From: Psoroptes ovis
Lineage: Eukaryota; Arthropoda; Arachnida; Sarcoptiformes; Psoroptidae
Length of the DNA stretch: 64,000 bases
Assembly: GCA_002943765.1 (NCBI GenBank)
Contig: PQWQ01000003.1
Coordinates: 4,215,501-4,279,500, forward strand
Reading direction: 5' to 3'
Part shown: piece after piece, positions 39,701 through 49,393 of the stretch
Position numbering within the stretch: position 1 is the first letter of the stretch
Layout: every line of letters begins with the position of its first letter
Notes under the pieces: generated by a model
Told to the model about the DNA's origin: nothing
Database searches by the model: none
Seen by the model: the letters and a program-made list of their open reading frames with translations, nothing else
Translations under genes and position numbers: made by a program

Positions 39701-40533
39701 TAAATGATGCAATTGATTATTTCCACAAAACAATTGAATTAAATTCAAATCATTCAGTAAGTTTAGATTTATAAAGTTGTCCGGAAAGTTTTTGTCGATT
39801 ATTTCATAGAAAATAATGAGAAAATAGGCAAGAACTTTTCGGACAACTTAATAGTTGAATTTTTCAAAATTAATCACACTCCTTTTAACACCACAAACAG
39901 CAAGCCTTATTCAATTATGCTATGGCCGTACAAAATGCTCGACGTTCGGATTTGGCTACGAAAGCAATCAACTGTTTACGGACATTGATCGAATACGACC
40001 CTAAAAATGAACGTTTATATTTCAATATGGCAATGTTATCAATGCTTAGCAAACAATACCTTGATGCTGAACAATTATTTCGTCAAACTATCGAATTGAA
40101 TCCCCGATATTCAAGTGCATACTTTAATTTAGCCTTATTATTATCTGAAAATCCACAAAAAGCAAATGAATCAATCATATATCTGAATCAGCTGTTAAAA
40201 TTACAACCAAATCATCTTAAAGGTTTAATATTATTATGTGATTTATTGATTAATCATCTCCAAGATTATGATCAATCATTACATTGTTATAATCGATTAT
40301 TGAAATTAGATCCACAAAATATTGAAGCAAAACATAATCAATGTATCGTTTGGATTGAAAAAAATCAATTAAATCAAGCAGAAACTTGTTTATATGAAGC
40401 CAAAAGGATTGCATCCACTAATCATAATCAAAATTATTTAGATAAACATTTAAAAATTGTACGGCTAAGAATTGTTAATGAACAATATCGTCGTTATCAT
40501 CATCATTATTCGAAAATATCATCAACCAAATGA
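33746..40533 (+). CDS. TMTC3: TMTC3, ER transmembrane O-mannosyltransferase with TPR repeats
   Basis: The TMTC family consists of multi-pass ER proteins that O-mannosylate cadherin-type domains. Eight exons: 33746-34243, 36842-36856, 37024-37145, 37669-37856, 37934-38052, 38120-38376, 38526-39756, 39901-40533; 3063 nt, 1020 aa. The start ATG 33746 follows an in-frame TGA and has a good context. FVFDDLLAI (Asp pair at about 134-135) is the first-loop acidic motif expected of GT-C enzymes. SHK|SYRPL, HPIHTEAVTSVVGRAE, LSKEQGIT, WTMGSIPLI and FIPASNLFFPVGFVIAERVLYIPSMGY follow in the family order. TPR repeats then run from NNAKLYNNLGYVYE to the end. Exon 2 is a 15-nt microexon (EKSHK) needed to keep the motif SHKSYRPL. 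Human TMTC3 is 914 aa; the surplus lies mainly in the Ser-rich N-terminus. Intron 1 (2.6 kb) holds four palindromic elements and intron 7 holds one. Confidence 0.95.
34287..34366. mobile_element. Family A palindromic element, copy 7 (TMTC3 intron 1)
   Basis: Exactly 80 bp between TA dinucleotides (34285-34286 and 34367-34368). Ends TTAGGTTGTCCGAAAAGTTT and ACTTTGTGGACAACTCAA. Core TGCCGATTTTCTCATAATTT. Confidence 0.92.
35457..35539. mobile_element. Family A palindromic element, copy 8 (TMTC3 intron 1)
   Basis: 83 bp flanked by TA on both sides (35455-35456, 35540-35541). Right end AACTTTTCGGACAACCTAA is consensus; the left end TTAGAGAGTGTCCGATAAGT is diverged. Confidence 0.9.
35693..35811. 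mobile_element. Family B palindromic element, copy 3 (TMTC3 intron 1)
   Basis: 119 bp flanked by TA (35691-35692, 35812-35813). CAGAGTTTCAAGTTTTTATT is mirrored by AATTAAAACTTGAAACCTTG. Same length as copy 4 at 51365. Confidence 0.9.
36379..36458. mobile_element. Family A palindromic element, copy 9 (TMTC3 intron 1)
   Basis: 80 bp flanked by TA on both sides. Near-identical core to copy 7 (TTTCTCATAATTTCCTACGA), so these two are close relatives and probably recent insertions. Confidence 0.92.
37146..37668 (+). other. TMTC3 intron 3
   Basis: 523 nt, longer than most introns here, AT-rich with repeated TTCAATGGTA-like short strings near 37230-37265. No mobile element or embedded gene seen. 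Confidence 0.6.
39772..39851. mobile_element. Family A palindromic element, copy 10 (TMTC3 intron 7)
   Basis: 80 bp inside a 144-nt intron, beginning 15 nt after the GTAAGT donor. TA flanks both ends (39770-39771, 39852-39853). The intron without it would be only 64 nt. Confidence 0.88.
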
Positions 40534-40844
40534 TTATAGTCATTACAAGGCAATGATGATCATGATGATGATCCATTTGTGTATATTTTAAATGTAAAAT
40601 AATTTAAATTTTTGTAAAAATAATTAAATTTTGTAAAGTCAAATACATAGATATAGACAATTTGTACAATATTTGTGTGATATTTAATACAGTGATGCTT
40701 GTTTTCAACACCCCTAAATCAATGATGCATGATAAATTGATTATTGTTGTTTAAACATTATCAAGATCATAAGTTTTTTTCTCATTCTCATTGATATGAA
40801 CAATTACAATGCAATTCGAATGAAGGCTATTGTATTTTCTATGA

Positions 40845-41095
40845 GACTACGTCTTTTATAATGTATTTTCAATTAGACTACGTCCTCCGGCAATTTTCGA
40901 TGAGAGACGATTTCAATGTATTTTCAATAGGATTGAATGTATTTTTTATGTAGGCTAATGTATTTTCTGCGCGACTACGTCTTTCATAATGTATTTTCAA
41001 TGAAACTACGTCCTCCGGCAATTTTCAATGAGAGACGATTTCAATGTATTTTCTATGACAATGCATCATTACAATGTATTTTCAATGGGAGCTAA
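40845..41095. repeat. Two-copy tandem repeat, 128-bp period (family C)
   Basis: GACTACGTC at 40845 and 40973 start two units 128 nt apart. Each unit has ATGTATTTTCAATNA, ACTACGTCCTCCGGCAATTT and GATGAGAGACGATTTC-like blocks in the same order. Another unit lies 9 kb away at 31934. Confidence 0.85.
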
Positions 41096-41595
41096 TGTAA
41101 TTTCTATGGGAATCAATAAGCTATGCCAATGTCGATTTAGAGCCTTTCAATTTTTGAAACTGAAAGTGATTGATCAAAAAAGGCAATGAGAAAACGAAGC
41201 ACGAAGCTTGATTGGAAGATTGAATCAATATAAATTATCAATGTAAATTATCATTGATAATTATTTATAATCGATTTAATCGATGATTAATCAATGATTT
41301 TAATAAAAATCTTGCTTTGGCCAATTGCAAATGGACAAATGTTGGCGAAATATTCGAAATGACCTGTCACTTTACTTCAATGCAATAAAATATGAATACA
41401 ATGACAATTTAAGCAACATATCAGGTAACCGAATACCTTAAAATGTTCGGAGAACAATTGTTATTAATAAGAGAGAGAAGAAAATTTCAAATTATCATTG
41501 AAAATGGCTGCCATTTCTTCATATCTTTAAACTGATATATCAACACAAACAATTGTTGTTTTTAAATATTTGATTTTTGTCACTTTTTAAATGTA

Positions 41596-41677
41596 TTAGG
41601 TTGTCCCAATAAATTCTTGCCGTTTTTTCAATAGCTTTCTACGATAAAACCGGCAAGAACTTATTGGACAACCGCAA
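41596..41677. mobile_element. Family A palindromic element, copy 11 (subtype with CCAATAA arms)
   Basis: 82 bp with TA on both sides. Arms TTAGGTTGTCCCAATAAATT and AACTTATTGGACAACC differ from the CCGAAAAG consensus and match the subtype seen at 55656. Confidence 0.88.
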
Positions 41678-42275
41678 TATTTATTCATTTCAAAGAAAAA
41701 AATTGTTCATTTTGGCATTCAGCAGGTTGAACAGGTATAAGTCTTTAAATATATTTGCATTTGGTGAAAATGATCTGTGTGTGTGTGTGTCAACGTTCGA
41801 GCAATTCGAATACAAAGCGACCAGCAATGATTAAATCAACGAAACGAGACTTTGTCGATTGCTTTGAATTTATTTGACTGAACAGTATACAGTACTTGTC
41901 ACTTGTCACTTGTCAACATTTCGATGTTTGAATTTGTTTAAACTGATTTCTTAATGATTTTAAATGATCTGCTTTGAGTTAATTTGTAATTTTTGACTAA
42001 ATGAAATTAAATATCCGAAACAAGCAAATTTTGAAGTAATTCGCTTCGTTTAACATAGCAACAATAGTCTTTCGAAATAGACTTACGAAACGACTTAATG
42101 AAACTTGAATAGCTTATTCACCTGTTATTGTTTTACCTGTGATTTATCAATGAATAAGACAAAACATTTCCACTTATCTCTGCTTTAAATGAATGATCAA
42201 TTATCTCAGCAATAATAATAAAGATAACTGGACCTTTTTCATGCCCGTCGACAGCCCAAATTATCATTGAAAAAA

Positions 42276-43605
42276 ATGGTCATTTCGAAATTTTATGAAA
42301 GTATTTGCCTTGTTGCAGCTGCTGCCGCTGATCACCAACCGAAAATGTCTTCGAATCTACGAATTACCTTAAAATTATTTCTGTTCAGTTTGATTTGTGT
42401 TTCATTTATTCAAAACGATTATTGTGTTCATTGTATCGATGATAATCTAACGATCGACATCGATAATCGATCACCAATTGATTTGTGTTCCGTCCAAACA
42501 ATCGATTCGGCTGCCCGTATTGAATTTGATGATAATCATGTTCGTTATTTCATATCGAATGGTCATCATTTCTGGTTATTTGATAAGGAATCGGCTGCAA
42601 ATCATCAAGAATCGTTGAATGAACAAAATGCATTCAAAATTCCATATGATTTCGAGCCAGATATTGCTATCGTAAAGGATACAAGAAAATGTACAAAGGG
42701 TTATAGATCATTGCTGTTGATACAGGTATTTATTTCTTGGATTGTCTTGTATTTTCAATTGTTTTAAATCTCATTGAATTTAGATGAAACAAACATCGAA
42801 TGACCGTATTGAATGGTATCAACTGGAAATGATGATTAATCGTTTCAATAGTTCCACACCGATATCATGGAATAGGATGGAAAAAATTGCCAATTGTGAT
42901 CTGAACACCGAGATATGTACAGCAAATGATCAATATTTTATGACAATGTCATTTGATTTTAAACAAAAATTAGATTCAGCATTTGGCCATATTGGTAATG
43001 TTGCATATTTCATGCAAAAAGATAAATTATTCAAAGTTTTATACAAAGATCAATGTATTGATAACCCTTATTCACAAATCATCGCTTATCCAGGCATATC
43101 GCTTGGTACGACCACAACAGCAGCATTAATCGAATCAAATGATAATGATACCTATGATATTGTATTATTTGATCATAATGTTCATTATCGTTTATCTGGT
43201 CAAGAAGATCTTGATGATATTCAATTTCCATTGGAATTATTGCAAGAACCATCAAATTGGCTGCCGAATAACCCCGATTATTTTAATCAATCATGTCCAC
43301 AGCCAACAGCGGCAATGAATTTGAAAATATTTCTGAAAGATTTCTTCAACACCAATTCTAAACGTGATTATCGTGTTCGTCGTATTGTACATTACTCATT
43401 AGTGGTTCTATTACTTATAACCCTTATATTATTATCGATTATTGCTGTATTCAAGTTTAAAATTAATCAAAACCTTAAACCTAATCCAAGAGGGCAGCAT
43501 CTTAGGATGACAAATGGTTTAAAACAAACCAATTTGGACAATGACGAAGACAATGATCGGAATGGAACGGTGAAAATCCTCGAAACATTGACTATAGATT
43601 GTTGA
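42276..43605 (+). CDS. Type I membrane protein with hemopexin-like repeats, unnamed
   Basis: Two exons, 42276-42725 and 42784-43605 (1272 nt, 423 aa), split by a 58-nt intron. I do not recognise a named family. A second in-frame ATG at 42345 begins MSSNLRITLKLFLFSLICVS, a textbook signal peptide, so the true start may be there (400 aa). Near the C-terminus is one membrane helix, YSLVVLLLITLILLSIIAVF (about 354-373), followed by KFKINQNLKP and a short acidic tail. The ectodomain has at least three segments resembling hemopexin strands: IDSAARIEFDDNHVRYFI..GHHFWLFD, LDSAFGHIGNVAYFMQKDKLFKV and AALIESNDNDTYDIVLFD..VHYRLS. Cys pairs and several N-glycosylation sites (NLT, NSS, NDT, NQS) fit a secretory-route protein. 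No protease domain precedes the repeats, unlike matrix metalloproteinases. The hemopexin assignment is inference from pattern. Confidence 0.7.
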
Positions 43606-44143
43606 TTTTCGAGGAAAATAATGTTAAATTTAATAATGAATGATCTCAAATTGTTATTCAATTGTAATTTTGTGTATAAAGTTTCAAAATTTTTAAAATA
43701 AAATCTGAAAAATTTAAATTTTTGAAAATTTGAATTTTTAAAATTTGAAAAAATTCCTATTTTAACCTAGCGATTCACCAAGTGAAAATAGCCGACCACT
43801 GCACACATATCTACACGTCAACCCGTATAGCGGCGTTATGTTTTTTTCAAAAAAAAACTCTTGGTGTCTACTGTTTTGCTTGTGTGTTTAATCATCATCA
43901 AAATACAAATATCAATAATCTCATTAAATATTTGCTTAAGACATTCGTTTTCCATTGGTTTTCGATCATTATTTACCATGATTTGACCATCGAAGAACTG
44001 AAAAATTCAAATTATTTCAACTAAACGTCAACCAAGGCTTGTAAATTGACCAAGCAACATTTGTCATTTTCAAAACAAACAAAAACACGCCAGTTTTATT
44101 TGCCAGATTTTTATTAATTTTACATTGGTTCCTTAGTTTCACT
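43606..44143. other. Intergenic region before ARL1
   Basis: Contains a plus-strand AATAAA at 43697-43702, about 95 nt past the preceding stop, as its probable poly(A) signal. The rest should hold the ARL1 promoter and 5' UTR. No other feature seen. Confidence 0.55.
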
Positions 44144-44823
44144 ATGGGCAATTTATTATCATATTTCAAATCATTATTTGGTTCACGTGAAATGCGTATC
44201 CTCATACTAGGTTTAGATGGTGCTGGTAAAACAACCATACTGTATAGATTACAAGTTGGTGAAGTTGTTACGACCATTCCAAGTAAATGATTGTTTTAAT
44301 TGTATTTTGAATGATTATTAATCGAGTTCTTATTTAACATTTCATTTCAAAGCAATCGGTTTCAATGTTGAACAAGTTGTTTATAAAAATTTAAAATTTC
44401 AAGTATGGGATCTTGGTGGCCAAACATCGATAAGACCATATTGGCGTTGTTATTATTCAAATACTGATGCTATTATATATGTTGTTGATAGTAGTGATCG
44501 TGAACGTATCGGTATATCGAAACAAGAACTAGTATCGATGCTTGAGGTCAGTTTCCAAATTCGATTTCAATTTTTTTAAAAGGGTTAAATCTTTTAATTC
44601 TAATTTCGATTAGGAAGAAGAACTAAAGAATGCAATATTAGTCGTACTGGCAAATAAACAAGATATGGAAAATGCATTATCCGTTACCGAAGTATATCGT
44701 GAGCTAGGTCTTGATGCTCTAAAAAATCGTACATTTCAAATATTTAAAACATCAGCCATTAAAGGTGATGGCCTCGATGAAGCAATGGAATGGTTATCGA
44801 ATTCATTGACAGCAAGTAAATAA
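44144..44823 (+). CDS. Arl1: ADP-ribosylation factor-like GTPase 1
   Basis: Small GTPase of the trans-Golgi network that recruits GRIP-domain golgins. Three exons, 44144-44282, 44353-44546, 44614-44823; 543 nt, 180 aa, the normal family length. Gly2 is available for myristoylation. The P-loop GLDGAGKT is at 23-30. Switch I PTIGFNVE and switch II WDLGGQTSIRPYWRCYYSNTD follow; the latter is diagnostic of ARL1. NKQD at 125-128 and a TSAIKGDGLDEAMEWL C-terminal helix complete the fold. The intron positions fall in switch I and just after LVSMLE. It is convergent with the ALDH4A1 gene, 579 nt between stops. Confidence 0.97.
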
Positions 44824-45227
44824 ACTGATTAATGACTCGAAGCATTTAATAATCTATTCATTAACATCGAATCTTCTTCAATTTTTCAATTTTTTTGATA
44901 TTATAATTATGATTTGTTATTAATTATTAATTATTATGATTATTTTCTAATTGAAAACAAAACAAAACAAACAAGTTGTCTCCCATGAAAAAAAACGAAT
45001 ATATATCATCACCATTTATTAATTCAATGTATTTTCAAGCATTGAATTTACTATTCAATTCAAATAATTCAAAACACTTGTCATTTTTTTTTAAATAATC
45101 AAAACTCATGTAAATATGAATTTTTATTGAAGATTTTATTGATAATTCTTGTGTATTTTCCAGGTGATTTGAATTTTTTGCTAAGAAAATTTCAATTTGA
45201 AACATAAACAATTATAAAGCAAATACA

Positions 45228-45233
45228 AATAAA
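45228..45233 (+). terminator. Poly(A) signal of ARL1
   Basis: The first canonical AATAAA on the plus strand after the ARL1 stop, 405 nt downstream. Confidence 0.45.
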
Positions 45234-45273
45234 ATTTGAAAAATTTCTTTTATAAATATATACAAATATCAAA

Positions 45274-45279
45274 TTTATT
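45274..45279 (-). terminator. Poly(A) signal of ALDH4A1
   Basis: Minus-strand AATAAA 124 nt past the ALDH4A1 stop, facing the ARL1 signal. Confidence 0.45.
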
Positions 45280-45402
45280 AATAAAAATCTCAACAATTCC
45301 ATATGTATTCCCATTGATTTCGTTTGATTTAAATTGATTGATGAGTAAAGCTTCCAGTTGATTGACCAGTAAATGAGTGTTCAATTTTCAAAAATTCAAA
45401 TT

Positions 45403-47546
45403 TCATTTCCATTGCGGCAAAGGTATAAAGGTTTGCTTAATGTTTTGAGGCGATATCCACCTGAGTAAATATTGTGGTGCACCAGCTTTGTCATTGGTAC
45501 CGGATAGCCGGGCACCACCGAATGGTTGTTGAGCGACAATTGCACCAGTACATTTATCGTTAATATAAAAATTTCCTGCAGCAAATTTAAGTTTTTCGGT
45601 CGCTAATTTGAGAAATTTTTCATCACGACCAAATATGGCACCAGTCAATCCATACGGTGTCGATTTATCTACCAGTTCCAGTGTTTCATCGATTTCGTTA
45701 TCATTATAAACATATGCAGTCAATATCGGGCCGAAAATTTCTGTGGTCATTAATCGACTATGAGGATCTTTGGTTTCGATTATTGTTGGTTGTACAAAAT
45801 ATCCCCTTTGTTTATCTGATTGTCCACCAACTAATATTTGATGAGTGTTTGAATTTTGTTTTGCGAATTGTATGAATGATGTATTACGATCCCATGCTGC
45901 TTCATTGATTACTGCCGATAAATAAGTGTCCGGTTCAAGGGGTGATCCAACTTTTAGCGAAGCTGTAATCTCTACTAAACGTTCTTTCATCTGGAGAAAA
46001 TAGAATGTAAGTCAGACATTCTTTTCGATCACAACCCTTGACTAACCTTTGGCCACATGGATTTCGGTACATATAACCGAGAACAAGCTGAACATTTTTG
46101 TCCACTATATTCGAATGCAGCCCTTATTGTTTGTGCAACAGCCGTATCAAAATCAGCTGATGAATGAATGAAATGAAAATCTTTGCCACCACATTCGCCG
46201 ACCCTGTCAGTTTGATTTATGATTTAGAACAATTAAATATAATAATTTGTCACTTACAATCGAGGAAATGTTTTATTATGTTCTAAATTGGCCGCCACTG
46301 TTTTCCAAATGGTACGAAATGTGGCAACACTACCGGTAAAATTAACGGCAGCCAATTCGGGCGATGCTATAACATTTTGACTGAAAATTTCGGGCGCCGA
46401 TGGAATGAAACTAATTACACCGGGAGCGAATTGAGCTTCACGAAGAATTTTCAAGATAATCCAATTCGATAGCAGCGCATTTGGACTTGGTTTCCAAACA
46501 ACAGCATTACCGACCAGGGCTGGTGCTGTGGATAGATTTGCAGCAATCGCAGTGAAGTTAAACGGTGAAATGGCTGCGACAAAACCTTCAAGACCACGAA
46601 TACGAAATTTGTTTTGAATTTCATTCGGTGATGGACTAATCGGTTGATATTGATATATTTGTTCCAAATAATGAGCATTAAATCGGAAAAAATCAGCCAA
46701 TTCAGCTGCTGAATCAATTTCAGCCTGGGCAAATGTTTTACCTTGTCCTAAAACCGTTGCTGCATTTAAATCTTGACGATATTTACCGCTGGACAATTCG
46801 GCAGCTTTCAACAGACATTCTTTTCGATAATTTATATCCATATTAGACCATTCCAGGTTTTTTTGGAGGCTTTTTTCAATTGCTTTTTTGGCTAATTCAG
46901 GTGTTGCCATATGACATTTAGCCAATACATGTCCATGATCGAATGGAATACGTTGTGTTTCAATCTAATCAAAGATTCGAAAATTATCAATAAAAATCAG
47001 CTGATAAAATAATGAAAGGCTATAACTTACGATGCCAGTGGTCACTTCTTCATCACCAATCACACAAGGTATTTCAGTTACATTTTTTAAATAATAATCG
47101 ATACGACTTTCCAGCTGATTTCGTTCTTGTGAATTGATTTCATATGTAAACATTGGCTCATTTTGTACATTGATTGAATGGATTTCAGGAGGAATGTATA
47201 TCGGTGTTTGTTGACAACTGTATGTGACAATTTTCAAGAAATTAGAGAAAATGAGATAAGAAAACTTAAGAAAACTAGTTTGATAAACTTGAAATAATGA
47301 TGACTTAAGCATAAATCAATGATAATTTTTATGAATGAATTGATTCATTCATTCAATAAAACACATTTGATTCTGAAGATTACGAACTTACGAAAAGCAG
47401 CGAACATTTGATGAAACAAGTGCCTTATCATTGATTGTAAGGTTACGTAAGCTGTGGCCGATTTCATTCGTAAATATTTTTGATTGACGATTTATGAGGT
47501 TTCGATGCTTGGAAACAATCGTGGATAGATAACGTCTGCAGTGCAT
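45403..47546 (-). CDS. ALDH4A1: Delta-1-pyrroline-5-carboxylate dehydrogenase, mitochondrial
   Basis: Oxidises pyrroline-5-carboxylate/glutamate semialdehyde to glutamate with NAD+, the second step of proline breakdown in the mitochondrial matrix. Five exons (minus): 47546-47392, 47217-47031, 46964-46258, 46203-46047, 45990-45403; 1794 nt, 597 aa. The N-terminus MHCRRYLSTIVSKHRNLINR is basic and free of acidic residues, as expected for a matrix-targeting sequence. Family landmarks: IPCVIGDEEV, FDHGHVLAK, GQGKTFAQAEIDSAAELADF, RGLEGFVAAISPFNFTAI, VNFTGSV, VGECGGKDFHFIH (catalytic-site Glu about 353), EYSGQKCSACSRLYVP (nucleophile Cys about 387) and QQPFGGARLSGTNDKAG. All are intact, so the enzyme should be active. 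Human ALDH4A1 is 563 aa; the excess lies in the N-terminal region. Confidence 0.96.
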
Positions 47547-47976
47547 TTTGGACTATTGGATTGGACTATTGGATTCCAAATATTGGAAATATTCAAGTTT
47601 CAAAGGTGACAGATTTGTTTTGAAAATTCAAAATTCAAAAATTAATAATAATAATTTGACATTCAAAATTGTGGACAAACGATCAGAAGCATCAAAAATA
47701 TTATCATTTAATGAAATAGTAATATTCAATATCTTTCAATTCATTTGCATGTATATGAAGGCTATGGGTTGTGTATTGCTATGAATGTATTTGTATTTGT
47801 ATGCACATGTAATTGAGTGCATTCAATGTATATTCAATGTTTTCACTGATTATTATGCCAATTTATTTATTTTGTTTTCTTCATTTTAAATCCATTCATC
47901 ACATTGAAATTTCATCAAGAAATTAAATAAAAAAATTGTTTTGGCAAAATAATCATCTACTGTTTCAATTTCCTGG

Positions 47977-47991
47977 CACCAGATGGCGCTA
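47977..47991 (+). promoter_or_regulatory. CTCF-like binding motif
   Basis: CACCAGATGGCGCTA agrees at all 12 core positions with the bilaterian CTCF consensus ASYAGRKGGCRS. It sits between two divergently transcribed genes. Binding is not shown by sequence alone. Confidence 0.4.
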
Positions 47992-48859
47992 ATTTTCACA
48001 TTTTGAAATTTAAATTTAAATTTTTTTCCCGCAAAATTTTTGACTCAAATTTTTTTAATTTTAAAATTTAAAATTCGTGCACATATTAACACCTGATTAA
48101 TTTGATTTTTGCATTTGACGAAATATATGAAAATTTAGGTCAAATTTTTCAAAATTTGATTATTCATAATCGATTATATTGAATGGATTGATTAAAAATT
48201 ATTTCATTTTAATTTGAATTTTTTGAAAACAAAAGGAATGCGGTTCAAAGGATTTTTGAATAGAAATTTTTGAAATTTTTTAAGAAAATGTCAAGAAAAT
48301 TTCAAAAATTAATGATTCATTCAATCAGAGATTTCAATTTGAGAGATTTCAATTGAATTTTTTCAATTATTTCAAATTTTTAAACCCTTAAAAAACAATA
48401 GCCTTTTTCGAGAACAAAATGCCAATTTCAATTCAAAGCGCATATTAATTATAAATGTCAATGCATTCGTTTAACACAAACAATATAGGAAAAATTTACA
48501 TAAATTATCGATGTGGAACTTGACTTATTTTGAATTATTAATATTTTTTGACAAAATATTATTACAAATACACACACTAAAAGGGTAATACCTTAGTATG
48601 AATACAAAATGATAATTTTCATAAATAATAATGACAATAATCGGCCAAAATGTAACTTACGGCTAAATATTAGTCAGTCAACTACTGACATACGGTTACA
48701 TTGACATACGATTGACTCTATGCGTGTGTCTCTGTAAACAATGATATATATGTGTTATAATAATTAAAAAAAAACTCAAGACACAAATATTTGAAATTAT
48801 TTATGTAATTTATATGCTTTTGTAGATTAATTTTCTTAACTTATAACCCTTGTAAGAGG

Positions 48860-48887
48860 TCTCTGTCTCTCTCTGTCTCTCTCTCTT
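48860..48887. repeat. CT/GTCT microsatellite
   Basis: Short pyrimidine repeat (TCTCTGTCTCTCTCTGTCTC pattern) upstream of the coiled-coil gene. Simple repeat with no coding content. Confidence 0.85.
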
Positions 48888-49393
48888 CACCCAATATTTG
48901 TCAGGGCGAATTCAATTCAAATGAAATCAATGGCTTGAAACTGGTTTCTAATTCCTTGTATGGTGCTGATAATTGTTTCTCTGGCGACAAAAGCGAGAAA
49001 TATCATTGATATAATCATTATGTACACTATGATAATTGTTTCGGTGATTTTTGACAGAAGCTAAGATTAAATCAATTTCTTCAATCTACCATTCGAAATT
49101 TACAATTTGAATTGAACCATTTTCTTTATTCATTCATTAATTAACGGAAATTATCATAACGATTTCGGGTTCTTTCACTGTGTTCGACGAATGAGTCTAT
49201 AGTTTTCCTTCGTGGTGAATCACACGAGTACAAGGTACACCTATTAATTTCTAAGGTGAAACAATCAATGAATTAGTAATCAGTGAACAATCCTTATTAC
49301 AATCAATCTGTTTAATCTGTGTGATGATCATCGACTTGTTGTAAGGTTTTCAAAGGGTTCAATTGGTTCAAATTTTCAAAATTATCCATCGAC

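Larger units (their letters stand above)
40534..42275. other. Intergenic region between TMTC3 and the hemopexin-like gene
   Basis: TMTC3 3' UTR, then the tandem family C repeat (40845-41095), a family A copy (41596), a short GT run near 41769-41790 and ACTTGTC repeats at about 41894-41914. No gene recognised. Confidence 0.6.
44824..45402. other. Convergent 3' region of ARL1 and ALDH4A1
   Basis: 579 nt between two stop codons on opposite strands. Plus-strand AATAAA at 45228-45233 and minus-strand AATAAA at 45279-45274 are only about 40 nt apart and face each other, so the two 3' UTRs probably abut or overlap. Otherwise plain AT-rich sequence. Confidence 0.6.
47547..49393. other. Intergenic region between divergent ALDH4A1 and the coiled-coil gene
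   Basis: Contains the promoters of two genes that point away from each other. A strong CTCF-like motif lies at 47977-47991, a CT-rich microsatellite at about 48860-48887, and TTGAAATTT-type AT-rich sequence throughout. No gene recognised. Confidence 0.6.
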
